From: Pezizomycotina sp. ARF18
Lineage: Eukaryota; Ascomycota
Reading direction: 5' to 3'
Assembly: GCA_002224055.1 (NCBI GenBank)
Contig: AZLU01000187.1
Location: forward strand, 1 to 64,000
DNA length: 64,000 bases
This document shows, one piece after another, positions 45,759-57,101 of this stretch (position 1 is the first letter of the stretch; each line of letters opens with the position of its first letter). The position numbers and the translations under genes are program-made. The notes beneath the pieces were generated by a model, which had not been told where the DNA came from, searched no databases, and was given only the letters and a program-made list of their open reading frames with translations.

Positions 45759-46321
45759 CTATTCCCCCTCGTCCTCGCCAACTTGAACGGACTCCCCTTC
45801 GTTTTCGCCTTCGGTATGTAACGCCGGAGGCAGCCCGAGAGTCCTCATTTCGTCCTCCGTATATCTAACCACCCTGCAACCAATACGCTCATCTGTAGTG
45901 TAGGCGTCATGGCGTGGCGCGCTCCACAATCGATCCCGTCTAACATACTAAGGCAGCCAATCTGTTGTAAACCGTAACATCTGTCGAATGTCGCTGTTGT
46001 GCAGCCATGGGTGTCGGGCCGACATTTCGTCTAGTCTTTTCTCGAGTAAGTGCATCCTCATTTTCTGAGGGTTCTCTCGGAATTCATGGTGTTGCACTAT
46101 CTCCGTAACTGGAGGCATTCTAGACAAATGCACTCACGGAACATATCTCTTGCACTTACCCCCTCTATGGTACGCACTTTTCTTCCGATAGGCTGACAAC
46201 GGACGATTTTGAGTTTTCTGCAATAGCAATCGCGGGAGGGACTGACAAAGGCACACATTCCCTCCCAATATTTTTCTACCTCTTGAGGGCACCATATATA
46301 TATTCTATAGTTTCAACACAT
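45759..46321 (-). pseudogene. MC-YY-C family, broken sister of the 43.8-kb copy
   Basis: From the ATG at 46321 the N-terminus reads Met-Cys, a stop, then NYRIYIWCPQEVEKYW. DCYCRKLKI and ECICLECLQL follow. The next block, ENPQKMRMHLLEKRLDEM with MLRFTTDWLP, is in another frame, interrupted before the aromatic strand. Then RVVRYTEDEMRTLGL and an acidic tail ending at about 45759 resume. Block for block it parallels the intact copy at 43775-44308, so it is a tandem duplicate that has decayed. Confidence 0.55.
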
Positions 46322-46329
46322 CTCTAAGA

Positions 46330-48400
46330 CGTCGCGAGTCGAGGAGAGGTATTAAATGTGCCTTGATTAGAGGACTTTAGAGCCTAAATGGTGGAATAAG
46401 GATGATGGAGATATTTGATAGAGAAGGTCAGCAAAGGAAGTGATGAGATTCAAAGAGAGCTTGCTTTATAGGAACTTAAAGTAGGAACGTTTGAAGTATG
46501 ACTCGGCCGTCCAAGCTCAGGATCGGCTGTCAATCTCAAGTTGGAAGTGGAGACGGCTATCTCTATACTGTTTTTTTACTATCGTAAAGCAAAGATATCT
46601 GAGCTCGGTACGAAATCAACATTTTCTTTTGGTATCCGCAATTCCCGTCATAAGACGCTATAATTATCTTCACCGCACGAAAGAGCATACAGCAGCAGAT
46701 GGTTTCGATTTTGCCAAGACCGAGCGCGTAGAACACACTTCCATTGAAGTACTTGTCGAGTTTTTAAACGAAACTATAACGATCAAAGAGTTAACCTTCG
46801 CTTACTCAAATGTGTCTGGGATCCTGGCCCTGTCAATTGATAATTCTTGACATAATTTATGTTTGTCTAATTGCCTTCGTCTAGGTGAGTTTGCAATACA
46901 TATAGACTTGGAGGATGTGAAGCGAAAAGCGCTCCGGTAGGTGGGAAACATCCAACCAAAGAAGGTACATCGATATCAAAGACGTCTTGAGCCAGCGTGG
47001 GTCAAACAATACAATTTCTCAACCTATTTTTCACTTTTTCAAAACGTATACTAGAGGTTAGTTTATGTAGCCAAAGGCCATTCGTCCTCTTATGCCGTCG
47101 AGGATACACTTTAACCCGATTTGAAAGGTTCCGTTCTAGGTGAATGTTGTAAACTTCTCGAAATATCGAACTTTGAACCTAAACGAAACTGCTCGAAGTC
47201 TATGCGGAGAGATTGGAATCGTTCTCCAATATTCGTTTATCAATAGAACTACTCCGAAAGAACCAGAAAGACATGATGTACCTAAGAAACCAGAACAGCG
47301 TAGAAAGGAGATTATAATATATAGAAGCTAAGAATGAGAAAGATAAGAGACTTGATATCCTGCTCTCAAGAAATGTGGGCCAAGCCTCTTCACAGATTGT
47401 TTCCCCGCGGCAAAGAACCGGTTTCGAGTAGTTAAAAACGAATTACGATTCTGAAAATCCCAGGGCAAAGCTAGATACGTTTTACTGGTAACCTGCCAAA
47501 AATACGCGAACAGAGAATTGGAGGCTGAACATTTCGCCATCATATCCTCTTTACTCAATCTCCTAGATATCGTACTCTCCATCAAAAGGATACCTTCACC
47601 AATATCCCAGAGAGGTTATATCGGTCTACCACAGACGCTGACTAGAGAAAATCAGACTTTTGGGTGAATAACATTCACAGAATAATGCAGAACGACTTCC
47701 GGTATTAAAATCAAAGGCGCCGAATATGAATACAGTAACCCCTAAACTACAGGATCAAATGGGGAAAGAATGGAACGAGATATAAGAATTTCATATTATG
47801 ATCTTGATTGAAAATCTTTTAAGTTTTCACTCCTGCTGCGTTGGAGGATATATCACACTATGTTTTAAGATCGATGAGATTGGTTGGAGTAGGGTTTTGA
47901 AAGCCTTTACCCTTATCTCGCTAGGTGGCAAGAATTTACAACTTGTAGCTAATTATATGTTTTGAGGCCTTCCCGAATTTTCTTTCCAACCCGATCAAAT
48001 CCTTGTCAGACTTTCCACTTCTCAATAAAGCATCCAAACGCACCGAGCAAGCTAGGATATACTCTTCTTCGTTTACTGATCCCCCTCAACTCTTGTTGAA
48101 TATTTCGTATCCTGTGGCTGGGTTCAGAGAGCTGTTCATTTTGGAAGCCCGGCTGGAGGTTTCCGAGTTAATTGCAGGAGGATTTTGCCGGAGCTGGGTC
48201 ATCGTCTCATCTACGACTATCAATTTCACAAAGGACGAGACGGGCGGGGCAGATGGCCTATATCGCCCATGGACAGGTGGATTGCAATCTGTAAAAGGGC
48301 GTTTGGGATCAAGTCGAGGTTCAAGAACTCCCTAATCTTTTCAGTCAATTCCGGTTAGGACGGGTTTTTTTTTTATCGAATAGCTCCATCCTCGTGGCCG
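46330..48400. other. No convincing gene
   Basis: ORFs of 110-119 residues (46491-46850 plus, 48003-48335 plus) lack any motif, and their composition looks random. I leave them unannotated. Confidence 0.4.
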
Positions 48401-48412
48401 CCTACTCCTTCC

Positions 48413-48930
48413 TCATGGCGTAGAACTAAAGAAGGATGCTGACGCCGACGAGGTCGCGAATTTCGTAAAGTTTGTGGCCATGCTCTTCTGGTAGCGATTA
48501 GCTGCGGTAGGGTCGCCTGGGAGACGGATAAACCGGGTTGAACTGGACTGTCGGTTCTTGCCGATACCCACGCGAACGGACGAAGAGAGGAAACCCAATA
48601 CCCGCCGCTCCTCTCTCCTTCGTATATTACGGAATCCCCTCGGACACTCTTTCGCCGTGTGAGATGTGGACTACCCGCAATTGTGACAGGTAAGGTGTTA
48701 CTGGATATGCATGGCGTACTCGCCGCTAGGTATTGGTATTCCGGCTCTAAGTCTCATCCCCTCTCTAACGCGGTAGTAACTGCGGTGGCCGTCGAGGCAA
48801 TTCTCAAGAGAATGCCCCCGCCACCAGCAGTTCCAGCAGCGCTCGGGCTGCCGTATCGGTATCATGCTGATGAGACCTTCCAGTTAGCTAATGGCTGGAT
48901 TAGCCTGCAGTTAGAGGATAAAAGAGGAAA
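48413..48930 (-). pseudogene. Zinc-knuckle (CCHC) gene fragment 1
   Basis: The minus strand shows CWNCWWRGHSLENC, a canonical C-x2-C-x4-H-x4-C knuckle, at about 48830. A second knuckle-like block, with CHNCG and HTAKEC, lies near 48650. A Ser/Thr-rich tail ends at 48413. It is broken. Such knuckles occur in host nucleic-acid-binding proteins and in retroelement Gag; I cannot tell which this is. Confidence 0.4.
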
Positions 48931-49139
48931 CATTAGACGGCCATATTAATGCTGACCTTTTTTTTTTTTTTTTCTTTTCGCGAATTTTATTATTGAATTT
49001 CTTTTCTTGAGACCTGGAAGGATTTTTTTGACCCCAAGTTGACCGACTCCTACTATTTCGAAATAATAGCTCGCCTTCATATTGATTTACAACTACTGCG
49101 CCCAAGTCATACTCCTGATCATAATATTACTAAACCATA

Positions 49140-49975
49140 GCTCAACGAACCTGCACATAGGCTTCACAGTCGCTGCAGACGTTCGATAGTACTATTAATA
49201 GTACTATCCATATCATCAGAGTCTATTAAACGTTTTACAATACGTCAAAGAGGTTGAATTGCCACTCTCCTGCGATGTCTTGTCAAAGGTACTAAGTAGG
49301 TTCCGGTTAGTAGAATCGAAAATTATGTCGCCGAATAGCGTGTTTTCGCGAATACACCGCCGGAAGTGTATCACTAGAACTAAGGTCCGAGTTATACCGT
49401 ACGTGAATATATAGAGGACCCCTCGAACGTTTAACCTAATATAAGGGACGTTGCTCCCGAATACATACGAAGAATAGATCGAAGATACTGGTTAATTATT
49501 TGTAAAACACGTCTATAAACTGACCTACGAAATCTCCGCGGAAGCTTTCTATATAGAGATATTTATATTTGCAGAAACTTTCCGGTATTCTAATCAATAA
49601 AACGGGTTTACATTCGAAAGCCAAGAAGCATCCACAGGTGAAACGGAACGTCGCAGGAAAGGACTAGAACCGCATAGCCACAAGTCATAAAACGTAGCTA
49701 CGCAAAGAAACGCGAAGAAAAAAAACTAGCTGCACGTACGTATTTCCAGACAACGTAGACAATACTATTAATCAAGCTGGAATACTTTTCGAACTCTAGA
49801 AGGATATCACTCTGGTCCGTAGAGCTGTTCGTCGTCGACTCTTAACGCATGCTCCACAGGCAAACGGAAAAGTCACGCAACAAGACCACAAAGCCAATAG
49901 TTCAGCACCCTCGGGGCAGTCCGCAGATATTGACATAAAGATATCCCCGAATCCTACAATCAGATTCTCGTCTTG
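49140..49975. other. No gene seen; contains a 24-nt palindrome
   Basis: Composition differs from the flanks (many TA and CG steps), and there is no ORF of note. It might be a mutated non-coding or transposon remnant. The palindrome is listed separately. Confidence 0.4.
49185..49208. repeat. Perfect 24-nt palindrome
   Basis: GATAGTACTA followed by TTAA and TAGTACTATC, identical to its own reverse complement. It is longer than expected by chance in 64 kb. It contains GATA at each end in opposite orientation, so it could be a paired GATA-factor site. Confidence 0.7.
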
Positions 49976-50485
49976 CTTTCTTTACTGAGGAATGCTTCTC
50001 TTATACCGCTTACAAATGACATATTTCTCTTCATATATTAAGAAATATCGGGTGCAAGAGCCTCTGCAGACAGCTGCCGCTGCTGCTCCGTCTAGGTTTC
50101 TCGTTTTTAACTTAGCCATGTTTGTGATTAAAAATCTTGCCTTGTTTCGTAATTTGCAAACGACTGGTGGGCGCGGACCGGTAGGGCATCGCAAGCACAT
50201 AGTTACTTGATATTAAACAATATTAAATCTTGTTTGATCATCAGAGCATCATCACAAGCTTTCCCCCAATTCAATAATTATAAGAAAGGAGTAGGAGCAA
50301 GGCCAAGTGGATCCTCGATAAACAGAAAATACATAAAACAATAACAAGGCGGAGAATAATCGAAAAGGAAACAGAAATAGAAATAAGAAAAGCCCCAAGG
50401 CCCTGTTCTGAATACCGACTTCGAACTTTTCTGAAGGACTTCCACCTTTTTACAGCTCGGAATACCACGGACTCTTCCCCTGTAT

Positions 50486-50809
50486 CTATTCGCCACCGCT
50501 ATATATTCCCGCCAGCTCGAGCAGCGTACCTTCTAAATACTTGAGCTTGCAACGAGCCAGCTCTAACCGCTTCCTGATATCTATCTCGCTCACTTCATCC
50601 GCAGGAGACTGTAGATTTTCCTCAACCGAACGAACTTGCGAGACAACACGGCGAAGAGTCTGAGTATTTAGAACAAGGCCTCTTGAGCCATATCCAGCGG
50701 AGTTGCTGGTACTGGATTCGAGTGTTGCGGTGACGGTAGTTTCGACGCTTGGTGGTTTGCCAGCGGTCCATCCTCGTGCCCGATCAATTGCGGTTCCATG
50801 GAAGAACAA
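50486..50809 (-). CDS. Hypothetical 107-residue helical protein
   Basis: A clean minus-strand frame. Residues 1-50 are Ser/Thr rich. Residues 51-107 hold a probable amphipathic helix pair (TLRRVVSQVRSVEENLQSP, then IDIRKRLELARCKLKYLEGT). It may be the 3' exon of the zinc-knuckle fragment upstream, but no intron joining them could be fixed. No family recognised. Confidence 0.35.
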   Translation of the reverse strand: MFFHGTAIDRARGWTAGKPPSVETTVTATLESSTSNSAGYGSRGLVLNTQTLRRVVSQVRSVEENLQSPADEVSEIDIRKRLELARCKLKYLEGTLLELAGIYSGGE

Positions 50810-51340
50810 GCGAAGAATCGGCCGCGAGGAGTAAGTTCAGCATGCCGTAGCCTACATATTTCTAATCTCCCTGGGGCGATGGTATGGTGTAACTTGAAAA
50901 TTTAGGCGAGGGGAGTCGGAGACTTTGGCGGCCGGGTTATTACCGACTCGTGAAAGCTTGCGTAGTGTTTCCCCCAGGGCTCGGGTGTTGGTGTCGGCAC
51001 CAGTAGTAAATAACTCTCCCTGCTGCTCGCAACCTTGGTATCAACCGCAGCGTGGTGGTGAGATTGTTGGAACGAGGCTGTTATATTCGCATCGGCGGCT
51101 TCCATACGTCCCGCTCTACCGCGGCTCCGTTACCATCGGCGAAAGCCGAAACCTTCTTACGTCCAGCATGCTCAATTACTAAACGCTGCCGGCGTCACCC
51201 CGATGGTCTCCCGCTCTTGGTATCTCACCTCATCTATGACAGCCATCAGCGGCTCCTACCGTTCTTCTCTAAGTGTCATTTCCAATGGCAGTATAGTGGA
51301 ACGCCGCGCTCCACTCGACAAGCTTCTTTCCCCCGTATAG

Positions 51341-51601
51341 TTAGCTACGCTCAGTGCAATGGTCGGATGTGTGCAGGTACGTCGCCAACAATTGTGGCAT
51401 GTCATCTGTTTTTGTATTAGCGCGATGTAAGACGGTCGTTAGGCATAGTATGTTAAGGTAGCGGCGGAGGTTCTCCCGTTCGCGTAGGGGTCGGCTCGGC
51501 GATGGGCACTGGTGGTAACTGTAGCTATCCTGCCAGCAATTCCAGCAGCGGCCGCTTATCTGTGGGATGATGTTGCCGCCGTCGGCTGACATTTGGAACA
51601 T
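51341..51601 (-). pseudogene. Zinc-knuckle-like gene fragment 2
   Basis: The start at 51601 leads to ISGRCWNCWQDSYSYHQC, matching the RCWNCW knuckle of fragment 1 (48.8 kb). A second CHNC block in another frame lies near 51390, again as in fragment 1. Two knuckles at similar spacing argue for a shared ancestor. Broken; its origin (host gene or retroelement Gag) is undecided. Confidence 0.38.
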
Positions 51602-51699
51602 GTTGTGATGTCAAGGAAGCTGCTTATTGGACGATCATATTAGCGCGCGATTGGAATTAGGGATAAGTGGGCCAATTAATGATAATGTCAAGATATATT

Positions 51700-52563
51700 C
51701 TGACCTGTGAACTTCTTACCCTCTTGATGATAATTTTGCCGGTACTTTATTAAAAAAAAAAAAAAATATTTGTGTTTAGTCACCAACTGCCGCTTGCTGC
51801 CGTTGGAAGAATGGTCGGGAAAAAAAAAAAAAAAAAACCCGATACGGCCTTACTTATGAATATATGTTATTCACTTAAAACATTACCACCACTTCTACCA
51901 TGCGACTAAACAGTACCGCTAGCAAAAATCACCGGAGCAGATACTAAACTCCGTTGTTCAGAAACGGCGGTTGATAGCAGCAACGCTGTAGGTGAAGTTT
52001 ACCACGGCATACTAGGATAATCACCTCCGAGCATATTTGCATACCAAGAAGCGAAGTCTGCGTGGAGGACGGCAGAGCCATGGCGCCACTCCACTAAACA
52101 TAAGTACCAAACTCACCGTCCAATCCGGCATCGATTAGTGCTCATAATAGCCTAAAGAACATACGCAGGTATCAGGTTAAAAAGCCGGAAGACTAGTTCT
52201 AATTCTGATTGATATTTATTTTTGTTCTCTTTTTTATTTTATTTTCTTTTTTATTTTTATTTTTTCTGATTTAACCTCCTTTTTCTTTTTTTTTCTTTTT
52301 TTTTTTTCCAATTTGTAGTTTATTTTTGATAACCACCACTAATCCCGATAGCACTAGTATTATCTCCTAATAGCGCAACTAATGTCTGGTGTGCATTTCC
52401 CAAGAGACTAGGAAACGCCCAGTCTCAGGGGCGCCAACAGCAAGCCTCATTCACAAAGACATCGCTCGTATTTATACATCTCGGTCTTAATATCGCAGAG
52501 ACATTCACGTATAACTAGAGGATGACTGTACTGGGGCATCACTTTCGCGGTGTCTTCATCCTT

Positions 52564-52597
<34 letters not shown>

Positions 52598-53200
52598 GCG
52601 TAAGATTCGTGATATACAGTAAATGGCAACGTTTGTTCTTCAAAAGGCACAGGATAGAGCGCGGTCTACGTTGAGATTGGTTGGTTGTTGGCGATTGTAT
52701 ATTTCCATTCATGATGACATATTTTCCCGAAGCCTCAGTTTAAACGATCCTCCCAGCAACGAAATCCATAAAGCGCAGAAAATGAAAGAAAGGATACATA
52801 TCTGACAAGATCTAGTCAGTTCTTAAATGGAATATTCTACGCAATCTCTAGCTCATTCCGGTACTCTCTAGGCTTGGCCAGTTGTCTCTCTTAAAGCCGC
52901 GGGTGGTTTTAAAGCTGAGGTCTCCGTAGCCTCGCTTCGTCTATCTACCACCCACGAATTATAATTGATATTCGGAGGATCAATGCGGAGGTTTAAGTCC
53001 CAATCGTATTCATGCGGCTGAAAGGAGAGGCTTTCTCACGGGAATTACTTTTCTCAGCCCCATGGGTACATACAGTAGAGAATGGTGTAACAATCAAGGT
53101 TATCGGGTAACGCAGTATGTTATAGCACTCGTGGATGTGACTATATAAAGCACAGTTCTGAGAACGTGTTGCATGAATGAGAACAGAAGCAATTTCATGC
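51700..53200. other. No recognisable gene; long poly-T
   Basis: Pyrimidine-rich and T-rich low-complexity sequence (52210-52320) and a T run of about 30 bases at 52565-52594. No coding pattern. Confidence 0.5.
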
Positions 53201-53439
53201 TCACATTTAAAACACTTCAGGTCTTACATTGTGAAGCATCCTAGCGCAAAAAATGGGTTCCATATTCCACTCTCTGCTAATGATCCTATCATCGCGATCG
53301 CTGTCAACGGTCTCCCATACCTCTAAGCCGTCGAAACTACTACTACTACCAACCATATGAATCTTCGCGCCTGGCAACTTCCACGACTCCGAACCAATTC
53401 TCCTCCAGCAGTACGATCGGGAAGTACCCATCTACCACA

Positions 53440-53737
53440 ATCCCTGAGCGTCGGTAACCAACTACACAGCTCCCCAGCCGGCGGAGGTTCGTACAACGGT
53501 AACCTCGTGAGCGGTCAATTCGGCGGTGCGCCGGTATGCCCGCCGTGCCAATGCAACTGCGCGGGCCTGGTGAACGGACCGATCGGCGCGGCGAGCTCCT
53601 CTGGAAGTAGCGGACGAATTTGGTGCATGGGCCAGTGGGTGCGGTGAATTCTGCAAACGCGCCGGCGGATGGTGGGAGTCTGAACCATGGTCCCGTGGGA
53701 GCGGCGAGCTCAAGTGGCAGTAGTGGTGAGAATTAGG
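53440..53737 (+). CDS. Gly/Ser-repeat ORF with Cys cluster (partial)
   Basis: The plus strand reads AGGGSYNGNLVSGQFGGA, then VCPPCQCNCAGLV, then NGPIGAASSSGSSG. After a frame change near 53612 it continues VHGPVGAVNSANAPADGG and HGPVGAASSSGSSGEN-stop. The unit (H/N)-G-P-(I/V)-G-A, followed twice by the same serine-glycine string, shows an internal repeat. The 5' end and any upstream exon are unclear. It could be a low-complexity secreted or wall-type protein, or a fragment. Confidence 0.3.
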
Positions 53738-55646
53738 ACATGGACCAATTATTGGGCTTTGATCCGGAGATGTTGCGAAATCTGTTAAGTCAAGGGATTG
53801 ATGTGACCGCGGAGAAGAGAGGAAGTTTTTTTTTTTTTTTTTTTTTTTTTTCAAAAAGTCGAGGGAGTAAATTCTTGCGGAATCATATCCAAAATGCACG
53901 GATGAGATGCAAGAGAGAGTAAAAGGATCAGAAAAGAGTAAAGAGATTCGAAAAAAAAAAAAAAAAAATCCAGTTACCACCGACGCCAAAAAGGTTACGG
54001 ATCGCGCATCCGATATTTCCTCCGCCTGTTATTATCGTGTATCTACGATGGGTCGCTCGGTCGCACATGCATAGACTTCAATACGGACGAGAAGGTTTCT
54101 GTCGTCTTAATGCAGTAATAGAAACGATCCCGTACATTGGGCATTGCAAAATTAAAACATCTGTCAAGAAAATTTATGCATTACCCATTGCAAGCTTTCA
54201 AGTGGATGTAGATTACAACCCGTTTCTCCGCTCTCGTTCTCCTGGGGCTCTCGACGCAATCCGAGAACTTCAATGTTCACATGTGGTCAGCAGCCGCTTC
54301 AACTTGAAGCACTTTGCAAAAATGATTCTCGGAGGATTCCGATTCGATTTTTTTGTAGAGGTAAGAGTAGTATAGACTGGCCCTGGAAAAGGTAACCTAC
54401 TGTCTTCAAACTTGAAAGATAGTGGTTCCATTCAAGAAAGTGATATTGCTAGGCCATCCCTAAGCTTACCTTTTGGCAGAGGCCCCCACTAACGCACTTA
54501 TTTGTACGCTAGATTTTTCGATAATACGACGTGTAAATAAATCATCTAACTGCGCGTTAAACCTGGGCTAAGAAGCTTAACTACCGACTGGAACAAGGGC
54601 ATCCCAGAAGTACATCAATGCACCGTGGTAGGAATCTGTATTTCGTTGGTCCTGCTCATTCTTCGCATACCCAAATCACATTCTCAACATGTCGGAACCA
54701 GCCGCGGTATTACATTGAATTCCTACTCTGCTCTTCCATTCCACTAATATAATTAGTCATTTCTTAGAAAATTGGAAACGACAACTAAGCATCTCCACAT
54801 CCCCCAGCATTTCTGTAGCTTTTGGGTTAAATGTGGTCCGAAAATGGCAAATGCTAAGCGTATCTTGCGCCAAATCTAGGGACAAAATTTAAGCGAAAAT
54901 GTCTCGGAAGATGCTTTCACCGCCGAATAAAGATCTAGGGGATTGTCTGGAGAAGAATAAAACGGTGTTCCAACCCTCTGTCTAAGAACTTCTTTTCTCT
55001 CCTCAGGCAACCGAAGAATATACCGCCTGTTAATCTTGTAAACTATTAGTGATTAATTATCGGGTTGTTCGAAGCTTTGGAACAACCCAGCTGCCTTTCC
55101 TAGGAATTCTTTGTGGCATTGATAGGCGGACAATTCTGGCGTTTCATAATTTCTCCACCTTCAAGTTGTTGATCATTTTGAAATTTCCTCTCCACTCGCT
55201 GTCTCGTTTTCACGTTTCTCAGATGTGCTCTTTATTTTCCGCCAAGGCAGCCCACGTTCGCCAATCTCCGAGGCTCAATGCCAGAATTAACAGCAAAGAC
55301 GGGAGATTTGGCTGGATCTGACGGCTGCGGAGGTGGAATGCCCAATTCAGCGCTTCGTTAATGCGAACCCCAAAGGAAGCGAGATAGACGAGATTTTCGC
55401 GATGTGCCAAAAGATCGTGGTCGTGATCATCACGACATCGAGAGGCGTCGCTATTATAACATCGTACAAGTTGTTATACGGCCATTCGCCTAGATCAGGA
55501 GACGAACGATCGATATAAACCGATTGGCGAATCCGGCACCCATTAACCTGCGCCATTGATCTCCTTGAACTTACAATCTTCGGCTTTCAGTGCTTTTTTT
55601 TTCTTGTGTAGAATTTAAAACATCAACTATAGCGAAACGAATCAAT

Positions 55647-56782
55647 ATGAGTTACCCATATCTCGTAAGTAAACAACTTCCAAAGGCCGACAGATGATCT
55701 CCGAAATTCTCAAGTAGCCCAGCTAATGTATTACAGATATTCTCCTGGATACTTTTCACTCTGACGACACCTTTCGTCTTTATCCGCCTCTACGTCCAAC
55801 TGCGCTTCCGCAAGCACCCCCGGCGAGAAATATTTGTGATATTAGCGTGGGTTATATACCTCGCCGACACATCTCTGGACACAATCCGAACGTTCGCCGT
55901 ACCAACCGGAAGCCTCCTGTGGTGGGAGCTGAACTATACTCACGACCTGATATACAAAGTGTCGATGTACAGCTGCAAAGCCGCCATGCTTTGTTTCTAT
56001 ATTGAGCTCACGCCGCGGAATTGCTACTCGAAAACATGGTGGGAATCGTGGCGGCGTGGGTATTCGTCATAGCCGGTGCTCTATTTCAGGTAAGTTGGAA
56101 CGCATTCCCGCAACGCGCGCGAGTAGCTTCTAATATATTGCAACAGATTCTCAGTAACCTACTCGATTGTTTCCCCTTCATTGGAAACTTCGGCCAAGTC
56201 ATCCATCGAAGCACAAAACTCACCATCTATGCTTCTGGACGGCGTCTCTTGTGATGACAAGCTGGACGTTCTACCTTCTCACTGACCTTCTCGTGTACAC
56301 GATACCGTTCTTCATCCTCTACAACATCAAATCGCTCTCTCCGACGCAAAAACGCGGTGCAACTGTCCTATTCGCCGCAGGCCTGTTCAATATCGCGTGC
56401 TCTGGATATATCGTTTACATTTCGTCATTGCAATGGGTAATCTCTAAAGAACTGGTGCATAAGGACTACAGCCACTTGACGGTCGTGGAGATTTACAATT
56501 ACGTCAAAGTAGTTCATCAGGGAAGCGCGATAATGATCGTGTGCATGCCGCAGGTGCGGCGGCTGTGGATGGGTGTCAGAGCGGGGATTTGAGGCCGGAG
56601 TTGAGAGAGCTTCAAGCCGAGGAAGGTTCGAGATTGGAGTTATGTGCCGTGACGACTCGATCTCGGAGTTGGGGGTACCTGATGTGGACCACGATCGTGA
56701 TAGTGGTATATGCATGACTCGCCCTGAGGACGAGAGGATGGAACCGCCGGTAAACGGGCGGAAGAGGCCACGGGGGTTTTGA
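55647..56782 (+). CDS. Pth11/fungal rhodopsin-like membrane protein
   Basis: The ATG at 55647 gives the short exon MSYPYL. The intron 55665-55736 (GTAAGT, branch-like CTAAT, ACAG) splices in phase to IFSWILFTLTTPFVFIRLYV (first membrane span plus the RLY motif common in the family). Then come REIFVILAWVIYLADT, YKVSMYSCKAAMLCFYIEL, VAAWVFVIAGALFQ with a GTAAGT donor, SWTFYLLTDLLVYTIPFFIL, and later a YISSLQW span. The spans are ordered as in 7-TM Pth11-like proteins. Continuity needs two frame changes (about 56020 and 56155). The hydrophilic tail after 56590 may belong to it. It probably senses a plasma-membrane signal if functional; ligand unknown. Confidence 0.55.
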
Positions 56783-57101
56783 CATTGGAAGGGTAGGCTC
56801 CGACGTTTCCCTTCAAGTTGTCACACCCAGAGGAGAACGGATGCAGATGCAATTGTACGATAGAAACATTCACTATAATATTATCCTCCCCCCCCCCCAA
56901 AAAAAAAAAAAAATCAGCTGCAAATTATTGAGATCGTGGTATGCTTATTTACTAGCGAAATGTCTTCGCCGCCACCCTTTCCCTCAGCACTTCTGACAAA
57001 ACACCTCGCCACAATTCAACGCTTCACGAAACAAAAACACAAACCCCAAATCAACGTTCACGATATAGAGGAGCATTGATCGAGATGATAAAAGAATTTC
57101 G

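Noticed and set aside
46491-46850. 119-residue plus-strand ORF as a gene
   Set aside because: No motif, no intron pattern, no similarity to any local family; consistent with chance.
53462-53989. 175-residue minus-strand ORF
   Set aside because: It crosses two long homopolymers translated as poly-Phe/poly-Lys and is antisense to the Gly/Ser-repeat ORF; low-complexity artefact.
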